The position numbers and the translations under genes are program-made. From Prosthecobacter debontii (GTDB lineage Bacteria > Verrucomicrobiota > Verrucomicrobiia > Verrucomicrobiales > Akkermansiaceae): 38,361 nucleotides of DNA. Of the stretch, positions 25,766 through 33,698 are shown one piece after another (position 1 is the first letter of the stretch; each line of letters opens with the position of its first letter). The stretch lies in the NCBI GenBank assembly GCA_945873125.1, contig CAMCBV010000029.1:1-38361 (forward strand). Direction: 5' to 3'. Under the pieces are notes generated by a model. That model worked only from the letters and a program-made list of their open reading frames with translations. It made no database searches and was not told the DNA's origin.

Positions 25766-26249
25766 AAATGACCGGCAGGCAAAGAATTTTAAGAGCCGGT
25801 CTAAAATTCATCTGAAATCCAAATCCTGTAAGCGACTGTCGGTCGTTTCCCAAACCCAACTCTGTCAACGAAGGGTGATAAGTAGGTTCATTTCGATAAA
25901 ACACAGGGTGGATCACAGCCCCTTGACAGACCCTAGCCCTCATCCGAAAAATCATCAGCATTCCCCCCCTATTTTTAGATTGCCAAACCATGCCGGCACT
26001 TTCATTCTCTTCATGTTGACACGACGGTCGACCGCCTCGGAATTCTATCCATGGCTGTCACTTAAGCACTCGTTCCCATATTTTCATCCGTCTTCCAGTA
26101 GGATAGCTTGAATGGGGAAAAAATCCGCTGAACCCGTCTACTTTCATGCACCTCCCGTGTTTCCCATATCACCGGTGCATCCTCCCTATTTGATTTTCTC
26201 CTGAGGTTACCCAAACCCACCCCAAATCTCTTCTCCAACTATTTACCGA
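25766..26249 (+). other. long rho leader region
   Basis: 484 bp without a recognised gene. It contains a possible weak terminator hairpin for nagB (GACCGGC at 25770-25776 and GCCGGTC at 25795-25801, without a good T run). A short proline-rich reading frame, described separately, ends about 45 bp before rho. C-rich tracts around 25960-25970 and 26205-26235 are the kind of sequence Rho binds. Rho is autoregulated in many bacteria by termination in its own leader, so this region is a candidate for that. Confidence 0.5.
26112..26204 (+). CDS. possible proline-rich leader peptide upstream of rho
   Basis: ATG at 26112, TGA at 26202-26204, 30 residues (MGKKSAEPVYFHAPPVFPIS then PVHPPYLIFS). A weak AGGAT lies about 10 bp upstream. 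It contains two Pro-Pro motifs. E. coli also has a short reading frame (rhoL) before rho. It may be chance in a C-rich leader; the support is position and composition only. Confidence 0.25.
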   Translation: MGKKSAEPVYFHAPPVFPISPVHPPYLIFS

Positions 26250-28004
26250 ATGAGCAAGAATAGCACCGACGATTCCGCAGCAGCCAAACCTGCGAAAAAA
26301 GCCGCCAAAAAAGTGGCTGTAAAAAAGGTTCCTGCGAAAAAAGCCGCCAAAAAGGCAGCCAAGAAAACCATCGCGAAATCCGAAACTCCTGTGAAGCCAA
26401 AAGCTTCTTCTGCAAAGCCAAAGCTTACCCCCGCAGAACCCAAAGCCCTGCCTGCGGCATCCGCCCCCGCACCAAAAATTGAAGCCAAACCGCTAGAACC
26501 CATCGCAGCACCCAAAAGGATCGAAGCTCCCGTTCTCCCGGCTCCGCATGCCCCATCCGCAGCCCCCATTTCTTACTCACCCCCGAGCCAGCCAACCGAA
26601 GCCAGAGACGCACAAAGAACAGGCCGCGTTCCAGGTGGCGGTCCCACCCAATCTGCTGCTCATCACGCACCCCGCTTTGCCGAAGGTGGATTTGATCCCA
26701 ATCAACCCCGCGAATCACGTTCCAAAAAACGCCGCGACAAACGTAAACGCCGCCGTGAGACCTTCGGAGAATCCGGAAATCGCAACGGGAATGGAAATCA
26801 CAACGGAAACGGGAACCCCAACCGCAACGATTGGAATGAGCGTCCACCCATGGAAGACCGCTCACCCACCGTTCTCACCGGTCCCATCCTCGATGTAAGT
26901 GGCATTCTTGAAATGACACCCAAAGGTTTTGGTTTCCTTCGCCTGGCAGAAACCAACTTCGAACAAGCCAAAAACGATGTCTGCGTGACATCGGAATTGA
27001 TCCGCAATCATTCCCTTCGCCACGGCCAGTGGATTCAAGGAAAACATCAGGAAAGCAACCGAGGTCCGCAGCTCATCGAAATCACATCGGTCAATGAAAT
27101 GCCTCCGGAAACCGCGGCGAAACTTCCACATTTTGACGAACTCAAGGCGATCAACCCAAACAAGCGCATCGCTTTTGAAACCACACCTGACCGCTACACC
27201 ACTCGTGTGGTCGATATCGTCGCGCCTGTCGGTCGCGGCCAACGCGGTCTCATTGTCTCTCCGCCGCGCTCGGGCAAAACCACGCTGCTCCTGCACATGG
27301 CGGAGGCGATCCGTGAAAAATACGACGAGCAAATCCATCTCATGATTCTTCTCGTCGATGAGCGACCCGAGGAAGTCACCGAGTTCCGCCGCGCATTGCC
27401 AGGCGCTGAAATCTATGCTTCGTCCAACGACGAGGCTCCACGCAACCACACCCGCATCGCGGAGCTCGCTATCGAACGCGCCAAACGCCTGGTCGAAGCC
27501 GGCAAGGACGTTTTCCTCCTCATGGATTCCATCACCCGCCTCGCCCGTGCCTACAACAACGCCATGAGCGGAGGCAAGGCAGGCCGTGGCCGAGCAACAG
27601 GTTCCGGCGGCATCACAATTGGCGCACTGGAAATCCCGCGCCGCTTGTTCGCAGCAGCCCGCAACACTCGTGAGGCAGGTTCGCTGACCATTCTTGCAAC
27701 AGCCCTCATCCAAACCAACTCCCGTGCCGATGAAGCCATTTTCATGGAGTTCAAAGGCACCGGCAACATGGAGCTGGTTCTCGATCGAAAAATCGCCGAG
27801 TCCTACGTTTACCCTGCGGTCGATATTTTCAAATCCGGCACACGCCGCGAGGAATTGCTGCTCCCTGAGCACACACTTCACAAAATCCATCTCATCCGCC
27901 GTGGTCTTTCCGGGCACCGCCCCTACGAGGCGATGGAGCGCTTGCTCTACTTCGTCAAGAAGTTCCCGAACAATCCGCAGATGCTCCTCGAAATCAAAGG
28001 CTGA
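26250..28004 (+). CDS. rho: transcription termination factor Rho with long disordered N-terminus
   Basis: 584 aa against about 420 in E. coli. Residues 1 to about 210 are low complexity: first Lys/Ala/Pro-rich with KKAAKK repeats like histone H1, later an Arg/Lys run (SKKRRDKRKRRRE) and an Asn/Gly run. The usual N-terminal helical Rho_N domain is not recognisable. The RNA-binding cold-shock fold starts near residue 217 (GILEMTPKGFGFLR). The hexameric ATPase follows, with Walker A SPPRSGKT (337-344), LMILLVDERPEEV, and the Q/R-loop region LEIPRRLFAAARN. It is an RNA-dependent helicase that terminates transcription. purL follows after 97 bp. Confidence 0.95.
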   Translation: MSKNSTDDSAAAKPAKKAAKKVAVKKVPAKKAAKKAAKKTIAKSETPVKPKASSAKPKLTPAEPKALPAASAPAPKIEAKPLEPIAAPKRIEAPVLPAPHAPSAAPISYSPPSQPTEARDAQRTGRVPGGGPTQSAAHHAPRFAEGGFDPNQPRESRSKKRRDKRKRRRETFGESGNRNGNGNHNGNGNPNRNDWNERPPMEDRSPTVLTGPILDVSGILEMTPKGFGFLRLAETNFEQAKNDVCVTSELIRNHSLRHGQWIQGKHQESNRGPQLIEITSVNEMPPETAAKLPHFDELKAINPNKRIAFETTPDRYTTRVVDIVAPVGRGQRGLIVSPPRSGKTTLLLHMAEAIREKYDEQIHLMILLVDERPEEVTEFRRALPGAEIYASSNDEAPRNHTRIAELAIERAKRLVEAGKDVFLLMDSITRLARAYNNAMSGGKAGRGRATGSGGITIGALEIPRRLFAAARNTREAGSLTILATALIQTNSRADEAIFMEFKGTGNMELVLDRKIAESYVYPAVDIFKSGTRREELLLPEHTLHKIHLIRRGLSGHRPYEAMERLLYFVKKFPNNPQMLLEIKG

Positions 28005-28101
28005 TACCGGAGTCACGGTCTCCGACCGATTTCAAACTATCCGATAGCCTTTCAACGATCCGAACGAATCACTATTTCCATTTTTTTCACCGATCACCTC
28101 A

Positions 28102-31100
28102 ATGTCCCACACACTCTTCGTCGAAAAGAAATCCAGCTTCGCCAACGAGGCCAGACACCTCCTGCACGATCTGCGCGAATCACTCGATCTGAAAAACCTC
28201 GAATCACTGCGTCTACTGAATCGCTACGATGTCGAAGGCGTAACCATGGAGGAATTCGCCCAAGCCTCCGAAACCATTTTATCGGAGCCGCAAACCGATC
28301 TACTTTTCCACGAACTCAGGGTCAGCCCGGACGAAACCGCTTTCGCCTACGCCTTCCTTCCCGGCCAGTTCGATCAACGCGCCGATTCCGCAGCCCAGTG
28401 CATTCAGATTCTCACTGGAAAAGACAAACCTTTTGTCCGCTCCTCCCGTATCGTCATCCTGAAAGGTAAAGTCTCGGACGCCCAAGTCTCAGCGATCAAA
28501 TCCTACATCATCAACGCCGTTGATTCCCATGAGATCCCTGTGGCGGCACCTACAGAGCGGGGCCCGAGCGATCATAATTTCCCAAAAGACATCGAGATCT
28601 TGGAAAATTTCCTCGCAGACTCCCCTGAAAAAATCCGCAAGGCCATGTCCCTCGCCATGTCCGAGGCGGACATCACATTCACTCAGGATTATTTCAAAAA
28701 TCAAGAAGGCCGCCCACCCACTCTGACCGAGCTCCGCATGCTCGACACCTATTGGTCCGATCACTGCCGTCACACCACGTTCCTGACAAGCATCGATGAT
28801 ATCAAATTTGGCGCAGGCTCGGAACTCATCGAGGAAACCTACAACATCTACCGCGATGTCCGCAAAAAACTCAACCGCGACGATCGCCCCGTGACACTGA
28901 TGGACATCGCTCTTATCGGGATGCGCGAACTCAAAGCCTCCGGTGAACTCGACAACCTCGAGGTCTCTGAAGAAATCAACGCCGCCTCGATCGTCGTAAA
29001 AGTTCAAATTTCAAATTTCAAATTTCAAAACTCCACCTCTTCTCCAAGCTCTCCGCTCGACGCTCCACGCTCAGAAGAGTGGTTAATTCAGTTTAAGAAC
29101 GAGACCCACAACCACCCCACTGAAATTGAACCTTTCGGCGGCGCAGCAACCTGCCTCGGCGGATGCATCCGTGACCCATTATCAGGTCGCTCCTACGTTT
29201 ACCAAGCGATGCGCGTCACAGGCGCAGCAAATCCTCTCACTCCGTTTTCAGAAACCCTGACCGGCAAGCTTCCTCAGAAGAAAATCTGCCAAATCGCCGC
29301 AAAAGGCTATTCCTCCTATGGAAACCAAATCGGCCTCGCCACCGGTCAAGTCGCTGAGGTTTATCACCCAGGCTACGTCGCAAAACGCTTGGAAATCGGC
29401 GCAGTTGTCGCTGCAGCTCCCCGCTCAAATGTCTTCCGAGGCTCATCGTCGCCCGGCGATGTCATCCTTCTCATCGGCGGTCGCACCGGCAGGGATGGTG
29501 TGGGCGGTGCTACCGGTTCTTCCAAAGAACATACGGATACCGCATTGGAAAATTCCGCTGAAGTCCAGAAAGGCGATGCCCCGACCGAACGGAAAATCCA
29601 ACGCCTCTTCCGCAATCCGGAACTCACCCGCAAAATCAAAATTTGTAACGACTTTGGCGCCGGCGGCGTCTCGGTTGCTATCGGTGAAATCGCTCCCTCT
29701 CTCATCATCAATCTCGATGCGATTCCGAAAAAATATGACGGGCTGGATGGTACAGAACTCGCCATTTCCGAATCACAGGAACGCATGGCGGTATGCGTCG
29801 ATCCCTCGGAAATCGAATTCTTCATCAAGGAAGCGGACAAGGAAAACCTTGAGTGTGTCCACGTCGCAGATGTCACCGATTCCGGCCGCCTGATCATGAA
29901 TTGGCGTGGCAAGGAAATCGTCAATCTCTCGCGTGCCTTCCTCGACACCAACGGCGTCCAACAAACCGCAAAAGTCCACGTAGCTGGGGATTACAGCCCC
30001 AGTCCGTTAAGGGGGATTCCAGCCCCCTCTTCACTTTCCTCCCACCTCGCCTCTCTCAACATCGCCTCCCAAAAAGGTCTTGGTGAAATGTTCGATGGCT
30101 CGGTCGGTGCCAACACCGTGCTCTGGCCTTTCGGCGGATCCAAACAACTCACCCCACCCGATGCAATGGTTGCAAAACTTCCCCTTCTCGAAGGAGAAAC
30201 CGATGCCGCCACGTTCATGTCATGGGGTTTCGATCCTTTCCTCTCAGAACAATCTCCTTTTCATGGCGCCGCCTACGCCGTCACGGAATCCGTCTGCAAA
30301 GCCGTCGCCGCCGGTGCCCGCCTCAGCGATATCCGCCTGACCCTTCAGGAGTATTTTCCTCGTCTGGGTCATGATGCAAAACGTTGGGGTCTTCCCTTCG
30401 CGGCTCTGTTAGGTGCCTTCCGCGCCCAACACGAACTCAGGCTCGCCGCCATCGGAGGTAAAGATTCCATGTCAGGTTCATTCAACGATCTAGACGTTCC
30501 ACCCACCTTGGTCTCCTTCGCCCTCGCACCAGGCTACGCTTCGCTCGCTCTCTCACCCGAGTTCAAGAAAACCAACTCCACAGTTTCCCTTCTAACAACT
30601 CCTATCCTTCCAAACGGCCTCCCTGATTTCGAAGTCCTCAAACAAAATGCCGAATCGCTTCACGAACTCAACAAAGCCGGTAAAATCCTCTCTCTCCACC
30701 ATATCGGTGCCGCAGGCATCGCCGCAGCTCTAGCCAAATGCTGTTTCGGCAACCACATCGGTTTCAACGGGAGCGCGGGCGTCCCGCCCGCATCTTCCAT
30801 CTCGAGCCCAGCCTACTTCTCCTTCCTCATCGAACACGCGCCATCGGACGCCATTCCGAACGCCACCGTGATCGGCAACACCACCGAATCCCCCACCCTC
30901 TCCCTAAACGGCGAATCCCACTCTCTAACCGATCTCCGATCCGCCTGGCAATCCACTCTGGAACCCGTCTACCCAACCAAGCCGGAACCATCCGACATAA
31001 GTCCCATAGGACCTATAAGACCTATTTCTTCAAATCAACAATCAACAATCCTCAATCCTCAATCCATTTCCAAACCACGCGTCTTGATCCCCGCCTTCCC

Positions 31101-31869
31101 CGGAACGAATTCCGAATACGATTCCGCCCGTGCCTTCGAACGCGCCGGTGCGCAATCCCACATCGAAGTCTTCCGCAACCTCTCCGCAAAACACATCGAG
31201 CAATCAATCCACGCCCTCGCTGCGCAGATCAAATCTTCGCAAATTCTCTTCGTTCCGGGTGGTTTCTCCGCAGGCGACGAACCCGATGGCTCCGCAAAAT
31301 TCATCGCCACGATTCTTCGCAATCCACGCATTGCCGATGCGATTTCCGATCTTCTCGAAAACCGCGATGGCCTGATCCTCGGAATTTGCAATGGCTTCCA
31401 AGCACTGATCAAAACCGGACTGGCCACTCACGGTAAAATTATCGCCACAGATACAAATTCCGCGACTCTCGTCCACAACGACATTTCACGACACATTTCT
31501 CAATACGTCCAAACACGGATCACCAACAACTCATCACCTTGGCTCGCCAACCAAGAAATCGGTACCATCCACACGGTGCCCGTATCGCACGGCGAAGGCA
31601 AATTCCACGCCCCAGACGCAGTGATTTCCCAACTCGCCGCCAACGGCCAGATCGCCACCCAATATTGCGATCCCCAAGGCAACCCGACCCTGCAGCACCC
31701 ATATAACCCGAACGGCTCACTTCTTGCCGTCGAGGGCATCACCTCTCCTTGCGGTCGAGTCTTCGGAAAAATGGCTCACTCAGAACGATATTCCGCAGGC
31801 GTCGCCAAGAACATCCCAGGAAACAAGGTGCAGCCAATCTTTGCAGCGGGCGTAAGTTATTTCGCTTAA
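28102..31869 (+). CDS. purL: phosphoribosylformylglycinamidine synthase, single-chain, with repeat-like insertions
   Basis: 1255 aa, the large single-polypeptide form that makes FGAM from FGAR, glutamine and ATP in purine synthesis. The N-terminal PurS-like and linker region has TYWSDHCRHTTF. The FGAM synthetase core has FKNETHNHPTEIEPFGGAAT, and a second lobe carries AIGGKDSMSGSF. The class I glutaminase domain starts near residue 993 (VLIPAFPGTNSEYDSARAF) and has nucleophile C1096 in GICNGFQAL. Four stretches read in frame from repeat-like DNA: residues about 301-324, 628-643, 890-900 and 964-990. The frame is otherwise intact, so the gene is probably functional. rho is upstream; a hairpin terminator follows. 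Confidence 0.95.
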   Translation: MSHTLFVEKKSSFANEARHLLHDLRESLDLKNLESLRLLNRYDVEGVTMEEFAQASETILSEPQTDLLFHELRVSPDETAFAYAFLPGQFDQRADSAAQCIQILTGKDKPFVRSSRIVILKGKVSDAQVSAIKSYIINAVDSHEIPVAAPTERGPSDHNFPKDIEILENFLADSPEKIRKAMSLAMSEADITFTQDYFKNQEGRPPTLTELRMLDTYWSDHCRHTTFLTSIDDIKFGAGSELIEETYNIYRDVRKKLNRDDRPVTLMDIALIGMRELKASGELDNLEVSEEINAASIVVKVQISNFKFQNSTSSPSSPLDAPRSEEWLIQFKNETHNHPTEIEPFGGAATCLGGCIRDPLSGRSYVYQAMRVTGAANPLTPFSETLTGKLPQKKICQIAAKGYSSYGNQIGLATGQVAEVYHPGYVAKRLEIGAVVAAAPRSNVFRGSSSPGDVILLIGGRTGRDGVGGATGSSKEHTDTALENSAEVQKGDAPTERKIQRLFRNPELTRKIKICNDFGAGGVSVAIGEIAPSLIINLDAIPKKYDGLDGTELAISESQERMAVCVDPSEIEFFIKEADKENLECVHVADVTDSGRLIMNWRGKEIVNLSRAFLDTNGVQQTAKVHVAGDYSPSPLRGIPAPSSLSSHLASLNIASQKGLGEMFDGSVGANTVLWPFGGSKQLTPPDAMVAKLPLLEGETDAATFMSWGFDPFLSEQSPFHGAAYAVTESVCKAVAAGARLSDIRLTLQEYFPRLGHDAKRWGLPFAALLGAFRAQHELRLAAIGGKDSMSGSFNDLDVPPTLVSFALAPGYASLALSPEFKKTNSTVSLLTTPILPNGLPDFEVLKQNAESLHELNKAGKILSLHHIGAAGIAAALAKCCFGNHIGFNGSAGVPPASSISSPAYFSFLIEHAPSDAIPNATVIGNTTESPTLSLNGESHSLTDLRSAWQSTLEPVYPTKPEPSDISPIGPIRPISSNQQSTILNPQSISKPRVLIPAFPGTNSEYDSARAFERAGAQSHIEVFRNLSAKHIEQSIHALAAQIKSSQILFVPGGFSAGDEPDGSAKFIATILRNPRIADAISDLLENRDGLILGICNGFQALIKTGLATHGKIIATDTNSATLVHNDISRHISQYVQTRITNNSSPWLANQEIGTIHTVPVSHGEGKFHAPDAVISQLAANGQIATQYCDPQGNPTLQHPYNPNGSLLAVEGITSPCGRVFGKMAHSERYSAGVAKNIPGNKVQPIFAAGVSYFA
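29003..29074 (+). repeat. repeat-derived insertion 1 in purL
   Basis: TTCAAATTTC iterations (29003-29030) followed by a GCTC/CGCTCGACGCTCCACGCTC-type stretch encode QISNFKFQNSTSSPSSPLDA and a few more residues, just before the conserved EEWLIQFKNETHNHP. The first part is the same text as the AT-rich repeat upstream of holA. Confidence 0.6.
29983..30028 (+). repeat. repeat-derived insertion 2 in purL (double hairpin)
   Basis: CTGGGGATTACAGCCCCAG and GGGGGATTCCAGCCCCC are two similar palindromes about 10 bp apart. They encode GDYSPSPLRGIPAPSS in a predicted loop between the two synthetase lobes. Confidence 0.55.
30770..30798 (+). repeat. repeat-derived insertion 3 in purL (GC palindrome)
   Basis: GCGGGCGTCCCGCCCGC is a 7-bp perfect stem with a 3-nt loop. 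It encodes GSAGVPPASS. The flanking sequence lacks such symmetry. Confidence 0.55.
30993..31072 (+). repeat. repeat-derived insertion 4 in purL (linker before glutaminase)
   Basis: Begins with CATAAGTCCCATAGGACCTA, related to the intergenic hairpin at 36783-36815, and continues with AATCAACAATCAACAATCC and TCAATCC iterations. It encodes SDISPIGPIRPISSNQQST and onward, the linker before the glutaminase domain. Confidence 0.6.
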
Positions 31870-31892
31870 AGCAATCCCCCTATGGAAAGTTG

Positions 31893-31920
31893 GGTGAAAG
31901 AAATTTCACGGCTTTTTTTA
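31893..31920 (+). terminator. Rho-independent terminator after purL
   Basis: GTGAAA and TTTCAC, separated by GAAA, are followed by CGGC and then a run of seven T. The stem is short, but the T run is strong. The T run is also the outer edge of the GGGAGG inverted-repeat element. Confidence 0.6.
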
Positions 31921-32063
31921 CAGGGAGGGAGGAGGCTAAGGAGGGAAGAGCTCAGCTCCAAACCTCCAATCACATCCGTATAACGGTTCATTCATCGTTA
32001 TTTAAAAGATTCAAATCTTCTCCTCCCCTCCTTTACCTCCTCCCTCCCTGTCATAAAAAAGCC
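31910..32063. repeat. GGGAGG inverted-repeat element (family E)
   Basis: The left arm (31910-31950) reads GGCTTTTTTTACAGGGAGGG and on; the right arm (32019-32063) is its inverted copy ending CATAAAAAAGCC, with a few mismatches over about 40 bp. The centre (about 68 bp) is unrelated sequence. It occupies most of the purL-rpoN gap. Confidence 0.82.
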
Positions 32064-32091
32064 CGAATCCCACCCCACCAAATGTCAAAAT

Positions 32092-32106
32092 TGGCACAAA
32101 TTATGC
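32092..32106 (+). promoter_or_regulatory. candidate sigma-54 promoter of rpoN
   Basis: TGGCACAAATTATGC keeps the -24 GG and -12 GC with the correct 10-nt separation and differs from the TGGCACG-N4-TTGC consensus at two positions. The predicted start is near 32118, giving a leader of about 45 nt before the rpoN ATG. A sigma-70 reading is also possible but has poor spacing. Confidence 0.5.
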
Positions 32107-32163
32107 TTCATTTCCAGTATTCTCTATGACTAGCTTTGTGTAGGCGTATTTCCGCCCTGCCAA

Positions 32164-33564
32164 ATGGCCGAAGCTTCTCTCTACCAGTCCCTCTCCCAAT
32201 CTCAAACTCTCGCACCGCAGATGCGCAAGAGCTTGGAGATTTTGCAGGCCAGCACTCTGGAGTTATCCCAACTTCTGAGACAAGCATTGGAAACAAATCC
32301 AACCCTCGAAGATATCACGGAAATCGAGTCTCTTGACCAAGATTCAGCGGATGCGGATGACCCGGATTCTTTGGAATATTTGAACGAGACCGAGGATGAC
32401 TGGAGAGACCGGTCCATTCTCGATGGGCGGAACAACCAATGGACCCAAGAAGACGAGGAACGCCGCCAGCGACTTTATGACAACATCGTAGCTCCCGAAA
32501 GCCTCCAGCAGCATCTTCAGCAACAGCTCGATCTGGCAATGGTTGAGCCTTCGGTTCGCAAAGCCGCCCAAGAACTTCTGGGCTATTTGAACGAACGGGG
32601 ATTTCTGGATGAGCCGTTACAAAAAATCGGGCTGAAGTCTTCATCCACCTTCAAGGACCTACGCGAAGGACTTCAGTTGATTCAAACCTTTGATCCAGCT
32701 GGCGTAGGGGCTGCAGGCATTCCCGAAGCCCTACTCATCCAACTCGATCGTTCATCCGGAAAGGAAACCATCGAATACAAGATCGTCAAAGATCACCTCG
32801 AAGACCTCGCCAGAAAACGTTATCCTCAAATCGCCAAAGCCATGGCAATTAGCGTAGACCGGGTCACGGAGGCCGCCTCCAACATCAGCAGACTCTCACC
32901 CAACCCCGGGGGCGAGTTTGATCCGACCGGAAATCCCTACATTCTCCCCGATGTAATCATCGAAAAAAACGAAGACGGCAAATGGTCCGCACGACTCACC
33001 GGTGAGCATTTGCCAGCTCTCCGGATCAATGATTTCTACAAAGACATGATAGGAAAAACTGGTGTGGACGCGAAGGCACGCGCGTTTCTCCGCGATCAAA
33101 TCCGCGATGGCCGCAGCCTGATCCGTTCCATTTCGTTGCGCCAAGAAACCATTCTGGCGATCGCCCACAAACTCATCGATCAACAAACCGAATTCCTTGA
33201 AAAAGGGCCCCGTCATTTGCGACCGCTGACGATGAACGACATCGCCGATGAATTGCAACTCCACGCGACAACCGTCTCTCGTGCCGTAGCTGGAAAATTC
33301 ATCCTGACTCCACAAGGTCTCATGGAAATGCGTGCCTTCTTCGCAACCGGATACCAAACCGAAGGCGGAGCCGAAGTCTCCAACGCCGGTGTTCGTGAAG
33401 CGATCCAACAACTCGTATCGCAAGAAAACCAAGCCAAGCCGCTTTCAGACGATGCGATCACCAAAGCCTTAGCCAAACAGGGCATTACCATCGCCCGCCG
33501 AACCGTTGCGAAATACCGAGAACAATCTAACATCCTGCCTTCTCACTTGAGGAAGTCGTTTTAG
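32164..33564 (+). CDS. rpoN: RNA polymerase sigma-54 factor
   Basis: 466 aa, standard length. Region I (about 1-50) is Gln/Leu-rich: LYQSLSQSQTLAPQMRKSLE. An acidic region II follows (about 55-95). The core-binding domain includes LIQTFDPAGVGAAG, and the HTH region has HATTVSRAVAGKFILTPQG. The C-terminal RpoN box ARRTVAKYRE (444-453) is perfect and recognises the -24 element. It directs nitrogen and other activator-dependent genes. It is followed convergently by ptsI and, further on, glnII. Confidence 0.97.
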   Translation: MAEASLYQSLSQSQTLAPQMRKSLEILQASTLELSQLLRQALETNPTLEDITEIESLDQDSADADDPDSLEYLNETEDDWRDRSILDGRNNQWTQEDEERRQRLYDNIVAPESLQQHLQQQLDLAMVEPSVRKAAQELLGYLNERGFLDEPLQKIGLKSSSTFKDLREGLQLIQTFDPAGVGAAGIPEALLIQLDRSSGKETIEYKIVKDHLEDLARKRYPQIAKAMAISVDRVTEAASNISRLSPNPGGEFDPTGNPYILPDVIIEKNEDGKWSARLTGEHLPALRINDFYKDMIGKTGVDAKARAFLRDQIRDGRSLIRSISLRQETILAIAHKLIDQQTEFLEKGPRHLRPLTMNDIADELQLHATTVSRAVAGKFILTPQGLMEMRAFFATGYQTEGGAEVSNAGVREAIQQLVSQENQAKPLSDDAITKALAKQGITIARRTVAKYREQSNILPSHLRKSF

Positions 33565-33668
33565 TTAGATGAATCAGGCAGGGATCTTTGTCCTCAAAGG
33601 TCCATATCTCACGCGCCGATCAACGAAAAAAGCCGTCAGGATAATCACGACCGTTAGATAGGGAGTTT

Positions 33669-33690
33669 TAACCCCTACATATCGGGGTTA
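33669..33690. terminator. possible hairpin between convergent rpoN and ptsI
   Basis: TAACCCC and GGGGTTA form a 7-bp stem around TACATATC. There is no clear T run on either strand, so its role as a terminator is weakly supported. Confidence 0.35.
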
Positions 33691-33698
33691 CCTTCAAC

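Noticed and set aside
26862..28016. 384-codon open frame on the minus strand opposite rho
   Set aside because: It is antisense to the conserved Rho core, is Cys/His/Asp-rich in a way typical of antisense translation, and has no start-site support.
30738..31436. 232-codon plus-strand frame within purL
   Set aside because: It is an Arg/His/Pro-rich alternate frame of purL, with no domain and no ribosome-binding site.
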